From Dicyema japonicum (lineage: Eukaryota > Dicyemida > Rhombozoa > Dicyemidae), in contig RDEW01000006.1 in the NCBI GenBank assembly GCA_011109175.1, positions 1,572,133 to 1,636,132 on the forward strand: DNA of 64,000 nt. Reading direction: 5' to 3'. A program made the translations under genes and the position numbers. How positions within the stretch are numbered: the stretch's first letter is position 1; every line of letters starts with the position of its first letter. The notes beneath the pieces were generated by a model, which did not search any database, had not been told where the DNA came from, and saw nothing but the letters and a program-made list of their open reading frames with translations. This document shows positions 12,881-22,620 of the stretch, piece by piece.

Positions 12881-12884
12881 AAAA

Positions 12885-13430
12885 CTAACTAATTAGGTGA
12901 TCCCAGCCTCCAACAACATCCGAACTCTCTTCGTCTTGTCTACCCAACCACATTCCGGAAGCGCCTTCTCTTCCTTCTGCAAAGGAATTCAATCGGCGTG
13001 CACATTTTTATTACCGACCGTAATTCCTCTGCATGGGCCACCTTTTCTTTGAGTGGGTTTCCTAGTTCCTTGCAGAAACATAAAAACCCTGGCCATTCTT
13101 CAACGTCGCCTCATCAGAAACGAAGTCGCCAATGGGGATGTCCGTGTGGTGCATAATTTTTCGTCTGAGGGATTTCAAACGATCCACTTTTGAAGAGGGA
13201 ATCGCATATCTCCAAGAGGAGCAGGCATATTCAATGGTAGGAACGATGACTCGTTGGTAGACCTTGTTTACGCAAAAGGGGGAAAGGGCTCTTCTTTATG
13301 ATCGCTTTTAAAATGTTCTATTTCCGAAGACCCTTGGAAGCACCTCCTCCACGTGACTCGAGAACATCATCAGAGAGTCGAAAACTACCCCAAGGATCTT
13401 CTGGGTCCGCAAATTAATGAAATTCTACAG
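12885..13430 (-). mobile_element. Jockey/CR1-like LINE C-terminal fragment
   Basis: The minus strand reads TQKILGVVFDSLMMFSSHVE (the RT thumb 'LGV.FD..L.F..H' block) near 13340-13410. This is followed in another frame by VYQRVIVPTIEYACSSW and IPSSKVDRLKSLRRKIMHHT, the usual 'K..Y...V.P.IEYA...W' and 'L..LQRK..R' C-terminal blocks. Its 3' end ('ctaattaggtgatcccagcctccaac' read on the plus strand) recurs at 59.7 kb. Frameshifts and stops make it inactive. Confidence 0.65.
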
Positions 13431-13599
13431 AGGAAAGTGAAGCTAACTTTAAATTTACTAGATTTAGTTAATTTTTGATACCTGGAAATCGGAGACAGAA
13501 AGGATTACATTCAAGGAATCATTGAATAAGACTACGTCAAAAGGATCTCCCATTATTATTTAAACTTTAATAATTCCACCATTATGAAAGATATCTTTA

Positions 13600-13790
13600 G
13601 TATGGATGGTACTAAAGGCAGGAATACTGAGAGGGAACCTCTGAGCTATAGACCGATAGTCTTGTGTGCTCTATTCCGAAATAATCGAGAGGATTATCTT
13701 CAAATGTCTGTGTTGGCATATTAAAAGAACTAATTTCTTGCCCCACACCAATGGGGATTTTATCGTAGAAGGTCGCGTAATACTAATCTT
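13600..13790 (+). mobile_element. LINE RT N-terminal fragment
   Basis: EREPLSYRPIVL is the conserved RT block 1, followed after a frame change by ERIIFKCLCWHIKRTNFLPH and TNGDF. The fragment stops just upstream of the intact TALE gene. It is too short to assign a clade. Confidence 0.5.
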
Positions 13791-13912
13791 CTTTGGAAAT
13801 CGGAAAAATTCAAAAATTCCAATTAAACGTTTTATATTGACTTTCTGAGATAATCATGTTTATAAAATAATCGCGCTACATATAAAAAGCAGGCATAATT
13901 TTAATGTATTTA

Positions 13913-14209
13913 ATTTTGAGTTATTTGTCTGTTTTATAAGTTAAATAATGGAAAATCGTAACAAGGTTATTTGGATAAGTTAATATTAGGAAATGGAGCA
14001 ATCGTCGACAATACCTAGTTTTTTCAAAATTATAATATTTTTAGAAAGAAGACATTTTTCATTAAAAGTTACCAATATACTAATGAAATGGCTTCTTGAA
14101 AATTCCGAGGTATGATTTGGTGGCTCAGTTTAGCACCCATTTCCACATAAAGAAATAAAGTTACAGCTAATGGAGGAGACAAAATTGACTCGTCTCCAAA
14201 TCGATAACT
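13913..14209 (+). repeat. Segment duplicated at 3943-4240
   Basis: About 297 bp, nearly identical and in direct orientation, about 10 kb apart. It covers the 5' flank (about 35 bp), both introns and the exons up to the Asp-Asn before the Trp of helix 3. Differences include GTATG here versus GTAAG there at the second donor. Confidence 0.85.
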
Positions 14210-14280
14210 GGTTCAAATACGCTAGAAAAAGATCTTTATATCGTAATTATAAAGGGAAATATCAAAGACATAGACTCTGA
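13948..14280 (+). CDS. TALE-class homeodomain protein with two 24-nt introns
   Basis: Exons are 13948-13965, 13990-14109 and 14134-14280. They join in phase 0 after removing two introns of 24 nt each (13966-13989, GTTATT..TTAG; 14110-14133, GTATGA..TTAG). The 94-residue product is little more than a homeodomain. Helix 1-2 reads RRHFSLKVTNILMKWLLENS, then the loop HPFPHKEIK with the Pro-x-x-Pro-like 'HPxP' of TALE proteins at the three-residue extension. Helix 3 reads LTRLQIDNWFKYARKR with the invariant W-F-x-x-x-R. It is most like the PKNOX/Meis/TGIF group. TALE proteins are nuclear transcription factors; Ile or a small residue at position 50 is usual, here Lys or Tyr depending on numbering. 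No MEIS or other partner domain is seen, so a longer 5' end cannot be excluded. Confidence 0.78.
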
Positions 14281-14289
14281 AAATTAATT

Positions 14290-14771
14290 AACTAAAATTT
14301 AAATAATATTCATCTTATATGGGTTTATTATAAAATTTTACTTTGTTGAAATGGTAAAATAACTGAATTTACCAAACTGCAACAGAAATTATACGTCACT
14401 CAGAACAATATTATCATTAATTTCTGATTTTAATTATTCATCAATTTGTGTTTTTGGTCTTTGAATTTATATCATGTTATTCTAATATCTAAATCATCAC
14501 AACAATACTTGTAAATAATATCATTCTTGGAAAAATATTTTTTGGTAGTTGGGAAAAATATAGAATAGAATGAACTAATGTTGGACTTTTGGACAATTTA
14601 AGTAATTTTTGCCTTCTTCTGAAATTGATGGGTAGTTAAGGAAACTTTCTGTGATTATCGTAATCATCAATTGTCTGATTTGTCGATAACATACTTTTAT
14701 TATTATTATTATTACAGCACTTATCGCCTTGCCATAATAGTTATAGCAAAGCATGTGCAATACAAGAAACA
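14290..14771. other. AT-rich 3' flank of the TALE gene, no supported gene
   Basis: Only AT-rich sequence and a short ATT microsatellite (14699-14715) that marks the 3' end of the minus-strand LINE next to it. Confidence 0.4.
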
Positions 14772-15665
14772 ATGTTATTAGTTAGCCTCTTCCATCCTCC
14801 ACGGTTACACGCAGTCGATCTCAGCATGTCCAGATCGTCTCCCGTCTTTAGGCATTTCTTTATCCTTTGGAGGTCTTTGTGCAGCATGATAGGTAGGGTC
14901 ATCCTTGGTCTGCCACGGAAGCATTTGCCCTCGAACATGAAATGGTCTCCATCGCCACATTAGCCGGGCAGCAAGAATCCATGCGTAGTACGTGACCAAA
15001 CAGTCTCCACCGGGCGTCAGTGATTTCCAGGCTTAGAGCCTACTCTTGCAATTTTTTGTAAATACCGGTATTCGAGATTCTAGCCGGCCACTGCATGCCA
15101 AATAACAGTCTAAGCTGTTTTCTGTGGAACGCGTTGAGAGCCGTTGATTCGGCACTCGTACAGGCCCAAGTGCCAAGCATTGTAAAGCAGTATCGGTTTT
15201 CACAAATACGTTGTACATACGCATCCGTAGATTGACACCGATTCCTTTTCAGCCATCCCTTTTTGAGTTTTTTGATTGCTACTCCAGCAAGTGTTTTCCT
15301 TTTGATGATGTCTTCTGTGTCCCCAGTAGGGATCCAAGCTTATTGACATGTCCGCCAACGTTCATTAAGGATGTTGTCCATTCTTTTGATTTCGGTGATT
15401 TTCCGTTTTGGCCTGTTAACGATGAGGAACCATTCCCCCAGTTTGTCCGGTGCATTTTCCAGCAGATGTGTGAGAGCTTCTGTATCCTCGGATATAAAAT
15501 CCACATCATCCGCGTATACGACTTCGTTTATTTTTCCTTCATAGCAAGTTCTTAGATCCTTTAGTGCAGCTTCGAGATATATCACAAATAGTAAGGGGGA
15601 GAGGGAGTCTCCCTGAGGAGTGCCGATTGTAGAGGAGTCTCCCTGAGGAGTGCCGATTGTAGGAG
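14772..15665 (-). mobile_element. RTE-like LINE, 3' part (RT palm to C-terminus)
   Basis: The minus strand gives IGTPQGDS, then FVIYLEAALKDLRTCYEGKI, NEVVYADDVDFISED (catalytic YADD) and KLGEWFLIVNRPKRKITEI in one frame (15585-15340). Then, in other frames, come IYKKLQE, ALSLEITDARWRLFGHVLRM and the C-terminal STACNRGGWKRLTNNIV. This block order matches the element at 7-9.9 kb. An exact 30-bp tandem duplication at 15603-15660 repeats the PQGDS coding block. Confidence 0.75.
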
Positions 15666-16485
15666 TGCATACTTTTAAACTCTACTATCTCATCCATTCT
15701 GCCACAACAGACAGATGATCCTAATTTACAATTTGGAAGATTACCGTTCTGATAAAGTGTTCTTAAAAATAATAAAAGGAAGTGGACTCTCGGTAGTAAA
15801 TGCTTATATCAATGCAATAATAGTCATTACCCCTGTCTCATCAAGTGAAAGGAAACCGATGGCTAACAAGAAAGCAACTACCCTCTCAAAGATTGTTTGG
15901 TATTCACGTGGGTCAATGTCGTTAAGAAAACTGCTAAATTTGTAGTGAACAGACCTAACCAACCTACCTCACCAAAATGGATCCTCAAAGTTGAAGTTTA
16001 TATAATTTTAACAAATACAGTAAAACGTTTGAAATGAGCCATTTGGAACTCGCAAAGTGATGGATTGGGGAGAATCAAATTTTAATATGCTTGATTTATT
16101 ACCCCCGGATTCATCGAGAAAGCAACTAAAAATTAACGACTAATTAATTGTATCCAGTCCCACTGTCGCAGAATCAGAGATGCTCCAATTTCACATACAA
16201 GTACATCCTAAGACATTGAAAAGGGAAGAACATTCCTGTATTCGCAGTTTGTGGGGACTTTCAAATAGAGGGAGATTTAATTCATCTAAATTCCTCGAAT
16301 TCACAATTGCTATTAAATTGCTAAATAAATCCTCACACTCACTTTCTGCTTATAATAGAAAATATTTACTTTAATGTAACATTGCAGCTAGTGGCTTTCG
16401 TCTTATTTTGATCGATTAATTATTGTTAGATAATTTATTTGACGAAAAAATTTAATAAAAATCACAATAAAAAGTGAGGGATCAG
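15666..16485. other. Intergenic, no supported gene
   Basis: Two frames of 64-76 codons (15715-15945 and 16180-16374, plus) have no recognisable motif and no good splice partners. I do not call them genes. Confidence 0.35.
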
Positions 16486-16489
16486 AGAA

Positions 16490-16690
16490 TTTTTTAGGAT
16501 TTTTACAATTTCTGCGGATTCGATAGATTTTATTGTACATTTAATCTTCGCAGCCTCTTTCGTAAAGGAAATCGGGGGGAAATTGACCCACCGCAAGAAA
16601 GAGGTGCGGAAGCGGTATGGTTGAGGCAACGAATTGGTATCTCAGTTGTTCGCGGAAACACTTATACCCGTGATAGTAGTAATAATATTT
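16490..16690 (+). mobile_element. LINE 3'-end fragment (LRQR..RGN module)
   Basis: One frame reads RGEIDPPQERGAEAVWLRQR followed by IGISVVRGNTYTRD. The motif 'W LRQR IGI..VRGN' is the same C-terminal block found at 4.5 and 25.3 kb. Poly-A/T-rich sequence with ATT repeats follows. It is 5'-truncated. Confidence 0.55.
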
Positions 16691-17040
16691 TTGTTAATAA
16701 ATTTTTAATTTACTAAAAAAATTATTTGGTTGGTATCCCCGATTTCGCTATCTTGGAGGAGTCTGTCGTCCACAGGCGTCCAGCAGCTAGCGTCAGGCGC
16801 TTCCACAAGTCTTCAACTTTTTCTCGTAGTAGCATTGATAGTTGCTTAGGTGATGGGAGTCAAGAGCCTGATTTGTTTCTAAGGAAAAAGTGCTCAGAAC
16901 GTAGTTGTGCTAGGGTCTCCCTTAGTTTTGTGAACAAATATATTGTCTTCTAAAGTAAGAATGTCGAATTCAGATCCTTATTACTAATTAACCTAATTAA
17001 CAACAATCCCTTTCGTATAGGAGTAGTAATGTTTCCTCTT

Positions 17041-17200
17041 TAGCCGAGGCACACACTTTATTTAAAGGGGATACATAGTAATCAAAGAAGGTCACCAAAA
17101 ATGGTCCTTTTGGTCGTGTGAGTCCCTGAAAACAACCCAGTTGCGCAATGAGGTATCAATGATGACGGCATCACTCGTCAAGCACTGACTATTCTTGTAG
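17041..17200 (-). repeat. tRNA-derived SINE family, copy 1
   Basis: The block 'gatgacggcatcactcgtcaagca' and the tail 'aggcacacactttatttaaa' (read on the plus strand) match the SINE at 60300-60575 in the same orientation. The tRNA-like head is poorly preserved. Confidence 0.55.
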
Positions 17201-17556
17201 TCATTATAAACCTCTCTTGTTAACCACCAACTCGTCTCATAATCTATCATCTCTTCCACATCTAACAAAATGCCTCCACAATAACCAGACACTTATTCAT
17301 CGGTTACTATCAAAGACGAATTCCCCAAACACGAGGCCACCCACTCAAGACAACCCAAAAATTTAAATCAGACACGCCGAGTTCCACAACCTCCATACAC
17401 GTGGTCACCATCAATTTCATGCACATCAATATACATAAATTTATTATAAACAAAATAATAATAAATATCGCTACACTGAAGGAATCCAAATAGATCGCTC
17501 ACTAAAATAATTATAATTCCCACCAAAAACAATGCCGAGCAATCTCCCGCACGTGG

Positions 17557-18658
17557 TTACTCCTCGTCAATATAATAACAGTAAAAATATCCACCAGTGG
17601 ACGCCACACATACTATCAACTGGTTGGCCCGTCTACCATAACTCCTCACTTACTGCTCTATGGCCGTCTTCGTGATGAACCCCTTCCCACAAGGAATCTT
17701 TATCGTAGCCACAGATCTGGGACACGTGGCCAACTGAGTAGTCTCAAACGGCAAATAGGTGACCGAGGACGCCGCAAGGAATCCAATTGTTGAAAGCCAC
17801 GAACTCGACCTATCATTATCCACATAGACTCAACGCAGGGGATTCCTTAGAGAGGTTGAATAGGTGGACCGTGTCCGAGTCCGAGGAGACCAACAAATAT
17901 TCGAGTCCGCAGAACACTAAAGACGTAATCACAGCGTATCTAAAGTCACAAGTCCACAAACTTGGCCAAACCTCGGATAAACTGAAAGAGGACGTTCCCG
18001 TCGGCAGCATCAAAGACTTTTATGAAATGTCCCTAGTTTTATGAACAAACTCACCCTTGCTGGAGCCACAGCGAGGTACCGCTTGTTTTCAGAGAGCTGC
18101 AAGGCTCCTATTGGTCTCTGGAAGCATTTAATCACCACAGAGCCTTGTTTATGTTTCCCTACGTGCAGAATCTGGACGGATCCAGGGTTCTTCAACACTG
18201 CGTAGGCCACCCAGGATCCCCAAATGGCCAAGGCCGTGTGAGTGCATTCGTAGTCAACCACGGTAGACCCCACAGTCTGGAGATCCTTGGCGCTGTAGGT
18301 GAACAGTTTGTTGGCAACAGCAACGACAAGGATCTAAATAAACGTGAACATTACTGTGGAGTTGGCAAGAACTGAGGAGATCCTTGTGCCATAATGGAAC
18401 TGTTTTTCTACCATCTTGGAATCCAAACTGAAGATATTAATTTTCTTGAGTCACGTAGTAGATTCGTCTTAGTCTGCTTTCTTTAACCACGTGGATGATC
18501 TCAGAGAAGAAAGGTGACGAGACTTCGACATCTAGTTTGTGATTAACTAGCTTGAATGACTTGAATCCCATATTGGTGGCAACTGATAATGAACTAGAAA
18601 CTAAAAATGTACCATACTTGCTGTAACTGTCGAAATGAATATGCCTGACTGGCAGCAT
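17557..18658 (-). CDS. WIPI: WIPI/ATG18-family phosphoinositide-binding beta-propeller
   Basis: Eight exons on the minus strand: 18658-18618, 18593-18455, about 18427-18355, 18333-18055, 18032-17962, 17939-17835, 17809-17654 and 17632-17557. Introns are 24, about 25-27, 21, 22, 22, 25 and 21 nt. The product is about 313 residues. Recognisable WIPI blocks in order are HFDSYSNSLSVATNMGFKSF, ILVVAVANKLFTY, YLAVAPARGHFIKVFDAADG, LFQFIRGLAKY, SSDSDTVHLFNL and ASTGGYFYCYYID. It aligns with WIPI1/2 almost without gaps. WIPI proteins bind PI3P on nascent autophagosomes through an F/L-R-R-G motif; here it reads F-I-R-G, so one key Arg is Ile. The second intron boundary (18428-18454) is off by two bases for canonical GT..AG in frame. 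The last exon could continue past the stop at 17557 by another intron. Start: the ATG at 18658, nine codons before the conserved FDSY block. Confidence 0.82.
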
Positions 18659-18954
18659 CACAAGAAAAAAATTTTTAAATTACTGATAATAGATTTTATT
18701 TATAATTTAAAATTATGTAATTGTTGTAATAATTACTGCAAAATTACGACAAAATTTCTTAACATTATTACAAAATTTTTCAAGGATTTCCTTTAGGAAG
18801 ACTGTCAGCAAATTTAATAAATAAATAAATAAAAAATAAATAAAAGCAAACAACGACGTTATCTCATCTAGTAGATATCATGTCTATACAATCTTTAATC
18901 TGAGGGGCGTGTCCGTGTAATAATTGCATCCAGTTATATGGCGATGTGTGTTTG

Positions 18955-19045
18955 TGTGAGCTCGAGGGAGGAGCATCTGATCAAAATGAGGTCTCTGTTG
19001 AAGCAGGATCACGTGAGTAGTTAGTTTTTTGTTACCGTGATCATT
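18955..19045 (+). repeat. LINE 3'-tail repeat, copy 2
   Basis: 'gagggaggagcatctgatc', 'aggatcacgtgagtagttag' and 'ttaccgtgatcattag' match the tail at 56820-56920. Because of this match I read the ATG and GTGAG donor-like sequence at 18984-19015 as repeat and not as a gene start. Confidence 0.45.
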
Positions 19046-19480
19046 AGAATTTTTCGTTCTTTCATTTCATTTTTCCTCTTAGAGCTATAGAGTTGTGGTG
19101 TGTTCCTTATTCTCCATGCTGGATGAGGCTGCAGGACAGTTTATGTCAAGACTAAGACATTGAAGTGAATCAGGGTCAAATAACAATCGTCCGATAAAAT
19201 TAACGGATTCATTACAAGTAATTTTGCTAAAAGGAACCACGGTGATATTCCACCATTAAAAGAACTTAAACTTTGGAGTGGAAAACAATGTTACCTGGCT
19301 AATCGATAATCTGACGTGACACATCTTGGAAGAGGCTTATTAACTAGTTTACGCAACGGAATTATTTAGTAGATACCGTTGACTATGTCTACAACCTCCT
19401 CCAGGATAAAGCCATCTTTGAACCTTTTTCTTCATTAATAACAAGTTTTTTATTATAATATGGTTAAGCATATTTAGTTA

Positions 19481-19831
19481 TTAATGAGTGAAATATTTCT
19501 GGTTCTGATGCCCCAGAGGAATGTAGGCAGAAGATCTTGAAACTGATTTCACATATAAGAAATGAGGGTTCCTTACGACTGATCGGCTAACATGATACTC
19601 CATTTGTTTGTTTTCCATTTCGAAGTGCAGGTTTGAAGCACTAGGAGTAACTATTCCGTCTGTCTCGTTTATTTGGTACTTTTGCTCTTTTCTAGTTCTT
19701 CCAAGACGTTGGCTACAATGTACTGATGGGAAAAAACACCCACCAGGCAACTTTATTTGCAACTATGTTTGTCCGGATTGACTAAGAGATTCTTGAATAA
19801 AATGAAAGGAAGTGAAATGTAAGCACTTCAT
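19481..19831 (-). CDS. Unrecognised protein, two exons, 20-nt intron
   Basis: Exon 1 is 19831-19783 and exon 2 is 19762-19481, with a 20-nt GTCAAT..ATAG intron at 19763-19782 that contains the in-frame TAG. The joined frame is about 109 residues: MKCLHFTSFHFIQESL, then LQIKLPGGCFFPSVHCSQR and a basic, Ser-rich remainder ending in HQNQKYFTH. No domain is recognised and there is no clear signal peptide. The size of the intron matches the verified genes nearby, and the same strand is used by the WIPI gene 0.8 kb downstream. It may be one exon pair of a larger gene or a chance open frame. Confidence 0.35.
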
Positions 19832-19968
19832 CCGCCCTCTGTCTTCGCTTTAAGGACTCACATTTCCTGATCAGGGTTTCTGGTTAAAACTTTTTGTAGG
19901 ATAACAAGACGTCTTCTAAGTCGTAGCATTAATTAAATCACTCATTCCATAAGATATATTCTTCTACT

Positions 19969-20301
19969 TCACCACATTAAGTCATTAGCTGAAATTCTTT
20001 CTTCACAGTGTTTTAAAAAGAAGAAACTCGGAAATACAGACGACCTTCTAAAAATCTCCTTCTCGAGGAGAGCGATTGAGGAATTTAACATGGAAGATTG
20101 TCCATGATGTTGCAGAAGCGACGAGGAGATAGGAATGGGGACAGATTTGGAAAACATCCATCCCAGTTTAAGTTCAGTGTTCACCTTAAAGTTTGCAATC
20201 TGAAGTTTCTCCAGAGTTTTTGTGTGAACATTGTTAAGATTGGATATGTCAATCCCAATAATTTTGGACCGTTGGCTCCAAACAAGATCCGCTTTTTCCA
20301 A
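19969..20301 (-). CDS. Unrecognised open frame, 110 codons, possibly a 3' exon
   Basis: The frame reads KADLVWSQRSKIIGIDISNL, then a central basic part and ends LKHCEERISANDLMW. Upstream on the same strand to about 20620 the same frame can be followed through several stops (LIDSLRDNEKFYE, ETTQVTDRGSLGNGR). This suggests either more tiny introns or a decayed gene. I could not find a consistent set of GT..AG joins, and no family is recognised. Confidence 0.3.
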   Translation of the reverse strand: MEKADLVWSQRSKIIGIDISNLNNVHTKTLEKLQIANFKVNTELKLGWMFSKSVPIPISSSLLQHHGQSSMLNSSIALLEKEIFRRSSVFPSFFFLKHCEERISANDLMW

Positions 20302-21025
20302 TTTTGAGCTTGCTACATTTATTTCTTGAAGTTATTTTTTCTTCAAGTTTGCCCCTTCGGTCCCAATGTTGCCATGGTAATTTGGTTTTTGAACAAAATT
20401 TATAAGTGGTCATCAATAAGCTCGGCCATTTCCAAGTGATCCACGATCAGTTACTTGGGTCGTCTCCAAAATTATCAGTTATTTCAGTGCTTTGCCTCTA
20501 ATTTATCGAGCAACCTCATAGAACTTTTCATTGTCCCTGAGGCTGTCAATCAGTCTGCTCTAATCGATTATTCTGTTCTTTGATCTCAGTGGTGTGAATA
20601 TAATCATCCATAATGGCATTTTATGTACAAATTACTTTTGATTTATTGTCACGTGTCTCACTGTTGCGATTCACACACTGTTATCTACTTGTCTTAAGAA
20701 ATCCTTTTCTCAAATTTCTCAAGAATTGAGTCTCTCTTGTTTGAATCATACCAATCCTCCCAACATTCCAGAAAGTATTACGAAGTTGAAGACATAAACA
20801 TTCTTTTAGTAAAATTACTTACAGTTACTATATAATCGGAAGAAAACGCACTTCTTATCAACAAATTAATTTGACTATATGGCGGAAAATTGTCTGAGAA
20901 GTTGGGTAAAATCACAGAAGAATAAACCTTCAATCGAACTTAATGATAGATATTTGACTCACAGTTTATTGACTTTTATTTGCAAAAAAGGCGTTCATCC
21001 CCCATAAAGCTAAGTAGATATTTCA

Positions 21026-21080
21026 TGGATAGAGGTACGCCAACACCCTAACCTTCGAACCAATTAACCACGTGTTTAAC
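21026..21080. repeat. ~50-bp dispersed motif, copy 1
   Basis: 'atagaggtacgccaacacc' is followed by 'caattaaccacgtg'. Related copies are at 23077-23125, 24773-24818 and 63604-63655, with an inverted one at 47709-47750. At 24.8 and 47.7 kb the motif abuts the 5' end of an RTE-like derivative. Read on the minus strand it contains 'tggttaattgg', an A-box-like string. Confidence 0.45.
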
Positions 21081-21163
21081 AAGGATCAGAATATATTGAT
21101 ATTCTGTAGGCAACATTGACATTATGGATAAAAAGATTCAATTAAAAGCTGTGAATATAATAA

Positions 21164-21843
21164 TTATTGGTGACCCCAGCATCGGTTTTTTAGTTTCTGC
21201 TGATAAACCCACCTCGTCCACTGAGGTCTAGTGATGTCAATTTTCGAAAGGAATCTTCTCAACTCGATCTTTGAAGGATTCGAGTGCAGATTACAAAACT
21301 TCCGCATTTCATCCAACTGGTTTTTAGAGAATCCTAAATATAACGGGGATTCAACTGAAAAATCTTCTCTCACTTCGAATCCTCCCTCCTCTGGGTCTAC
21401 AACCATCACTTTTTTCACTTCCTCTTCCTTGAGCTAAACAGAGATTAGAGACACGCTCTCCTTCAAATTGACCTTCTAAACAAGGCAATAATCTACCTGG
21501 AGTTTTCAGCCGAGAAATACTTTCGTCATGGAAACTAGAGCTTCCCAAATAATCGGACTCCAAATTGACGTAATCACCATAATAATCCGAAAAAGGCTCA
21601 ATATTTGAATCATGGTTGTAATCCTGCTGGTATTCAGAGCTGTAGTCGAGGCCAAATTTGTTATCCCATAATTGTTCTTGAATTTTTCCAAAATAAGAGT
21701 AATCTACATGACATTCCACAAAACTTCGATTCGACCGGTGAAATTCGCTATCTAAAATTAATATTGATTCCACCGAAATGTCCAGCCCAGTCTTCACAGT
21801 AAAGTGGAGGATGAGGATCTACAGTAACACCAAACCTGACCAT
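21164..21843 (-). CDS. Highly divergent homeodomain protein
   Basis: Exons are 21843-21774, 21751-21453 and 21433-21164 (minus). Intron 1 is 22 nt (21752-21773, GTGGAA..TTAG). Intron 2 is 19 nt (21434-21452) or 25 nt (21428-21452); both keep the frame. The product is about 210 residues. The N-terminal two thirds is acidic and Tyr/Ser/Asn-rich (DYSSEYQQDYNHD, YYGDYVNLESDYLG), like an activation region. The C-terminal ~55 residues have a homeodomain layout: GFSKNQLDEMRKFCNLHSNP (helix 1 with F..QL..M.KF, then the NP turn), KIELRRFLSKIDITRPQW (helix 2 and turn), and WTRWVYQQKLKNR for helix 3. The usual W-F-x-N-R is W-V-Y-Q-Q, so the invariant Phe49 and Asn51 are replaced. Probably a nuclear factor, with DNA binding uncertain. 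The start ATG precedes VRFGVTVDPHPPLYCEDW and is in frame through intron 1. Confidence 0.6.
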
Positions 21844-22399
21844 CTGTATATCTCGGGTAGAAGTGATTCGACGAGAAGTACTGATCTAATTATTATTTGT
21901 TACATCCTTAACTGTGATATTCGTCACCTTGTAATGGGTCAACTATAAGTGATTACACTCTCCTCACCATAACGATTACTCCAATTTTCATCACAGATGT
22001 GGGAGTAATCATTTAAAATACTTCCATTAAATATGTCAAATTGTTGATTTGTGGTATTCTCATTTTGTGGTTGTGTGGAATAGTGGTCTATAATAAATTT
22101 ACTGATTACTAGAATTTTTATGACCTTTGTGGTCGCAATGAGAATTATCTAAAATATTTGAAATAACAGCTGACCAAAGTATGACACTTCTAAATGCGGA
22201 AATTGGTCTCCATTTTTCTGATTTTGGGTTAGGCCACGTGTTGGTAAAATATCTGACATTTTTCCCATGTATTTATCATTAAATTGCTCGAGTGGTTATA
22301 TATATCGGAAATTACGTTATCGCTCCACCCTAATCATTGTTATTGAAGTACCCACAAATTAATGGCTGAGCAATTTTAATCTATTTATTTAAAAATCAC

Positions 22400-22620
22400 G
22401 GATATACCGGAAGGAGGTTGACGTATCCAGTTCCCACGGTCGGAATGTCATGCATCCGAGTATCTCGTCCACCATTGTGGAACCCCCTCAGTCGAATAGG
22501 GAAGAGATAGATCCTTTTAGATTTGGCGTCTCTTGAAGACAGGTGGACCGGACCTCTAGGATTTGAAAAAGGCATAGAGCAGAACGGAATCTTTTGATCA
22601 GACAGGAATTAGTTTACAAT
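22400..22620 (-). repeat. Repeat family A, minus-strand copy
   Basis: The reverse complement contains 'gtccacctgtct', 'ttcgactgagggggttccac' and 'gtgggaactggatac' in the order and spacing of the copies at 5.6 and 59.1 kb. It is strongly diverged. Confidence 0.45.

Noticed and set aside
16490-16690. Sm/LSm-like protein (RGNTY.. end)
   Set aside because: The WLRQRIGI..VRGN string matches the C-terminal block of the LINE pieces at 4.5 and 25.3 kb much better.
17557-18658. BCAS3-like instead of WIPI/ATG18
   Set aside because: A first look at the ILVVAVANKL block suggested BCAS3, but the full spliced model has FDSYSNSLSVATNMGF, QFIRG and SDSDTVHLFNL in WIPI order with gap-free spacing.
18984-19170. 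Small gene with GTGAG donor after ATG 18984
   Set aside because: The donor region matches the LINE tail repeat at 56.85 kb, and the intron would be about 70 nt, unlike the verified genes.
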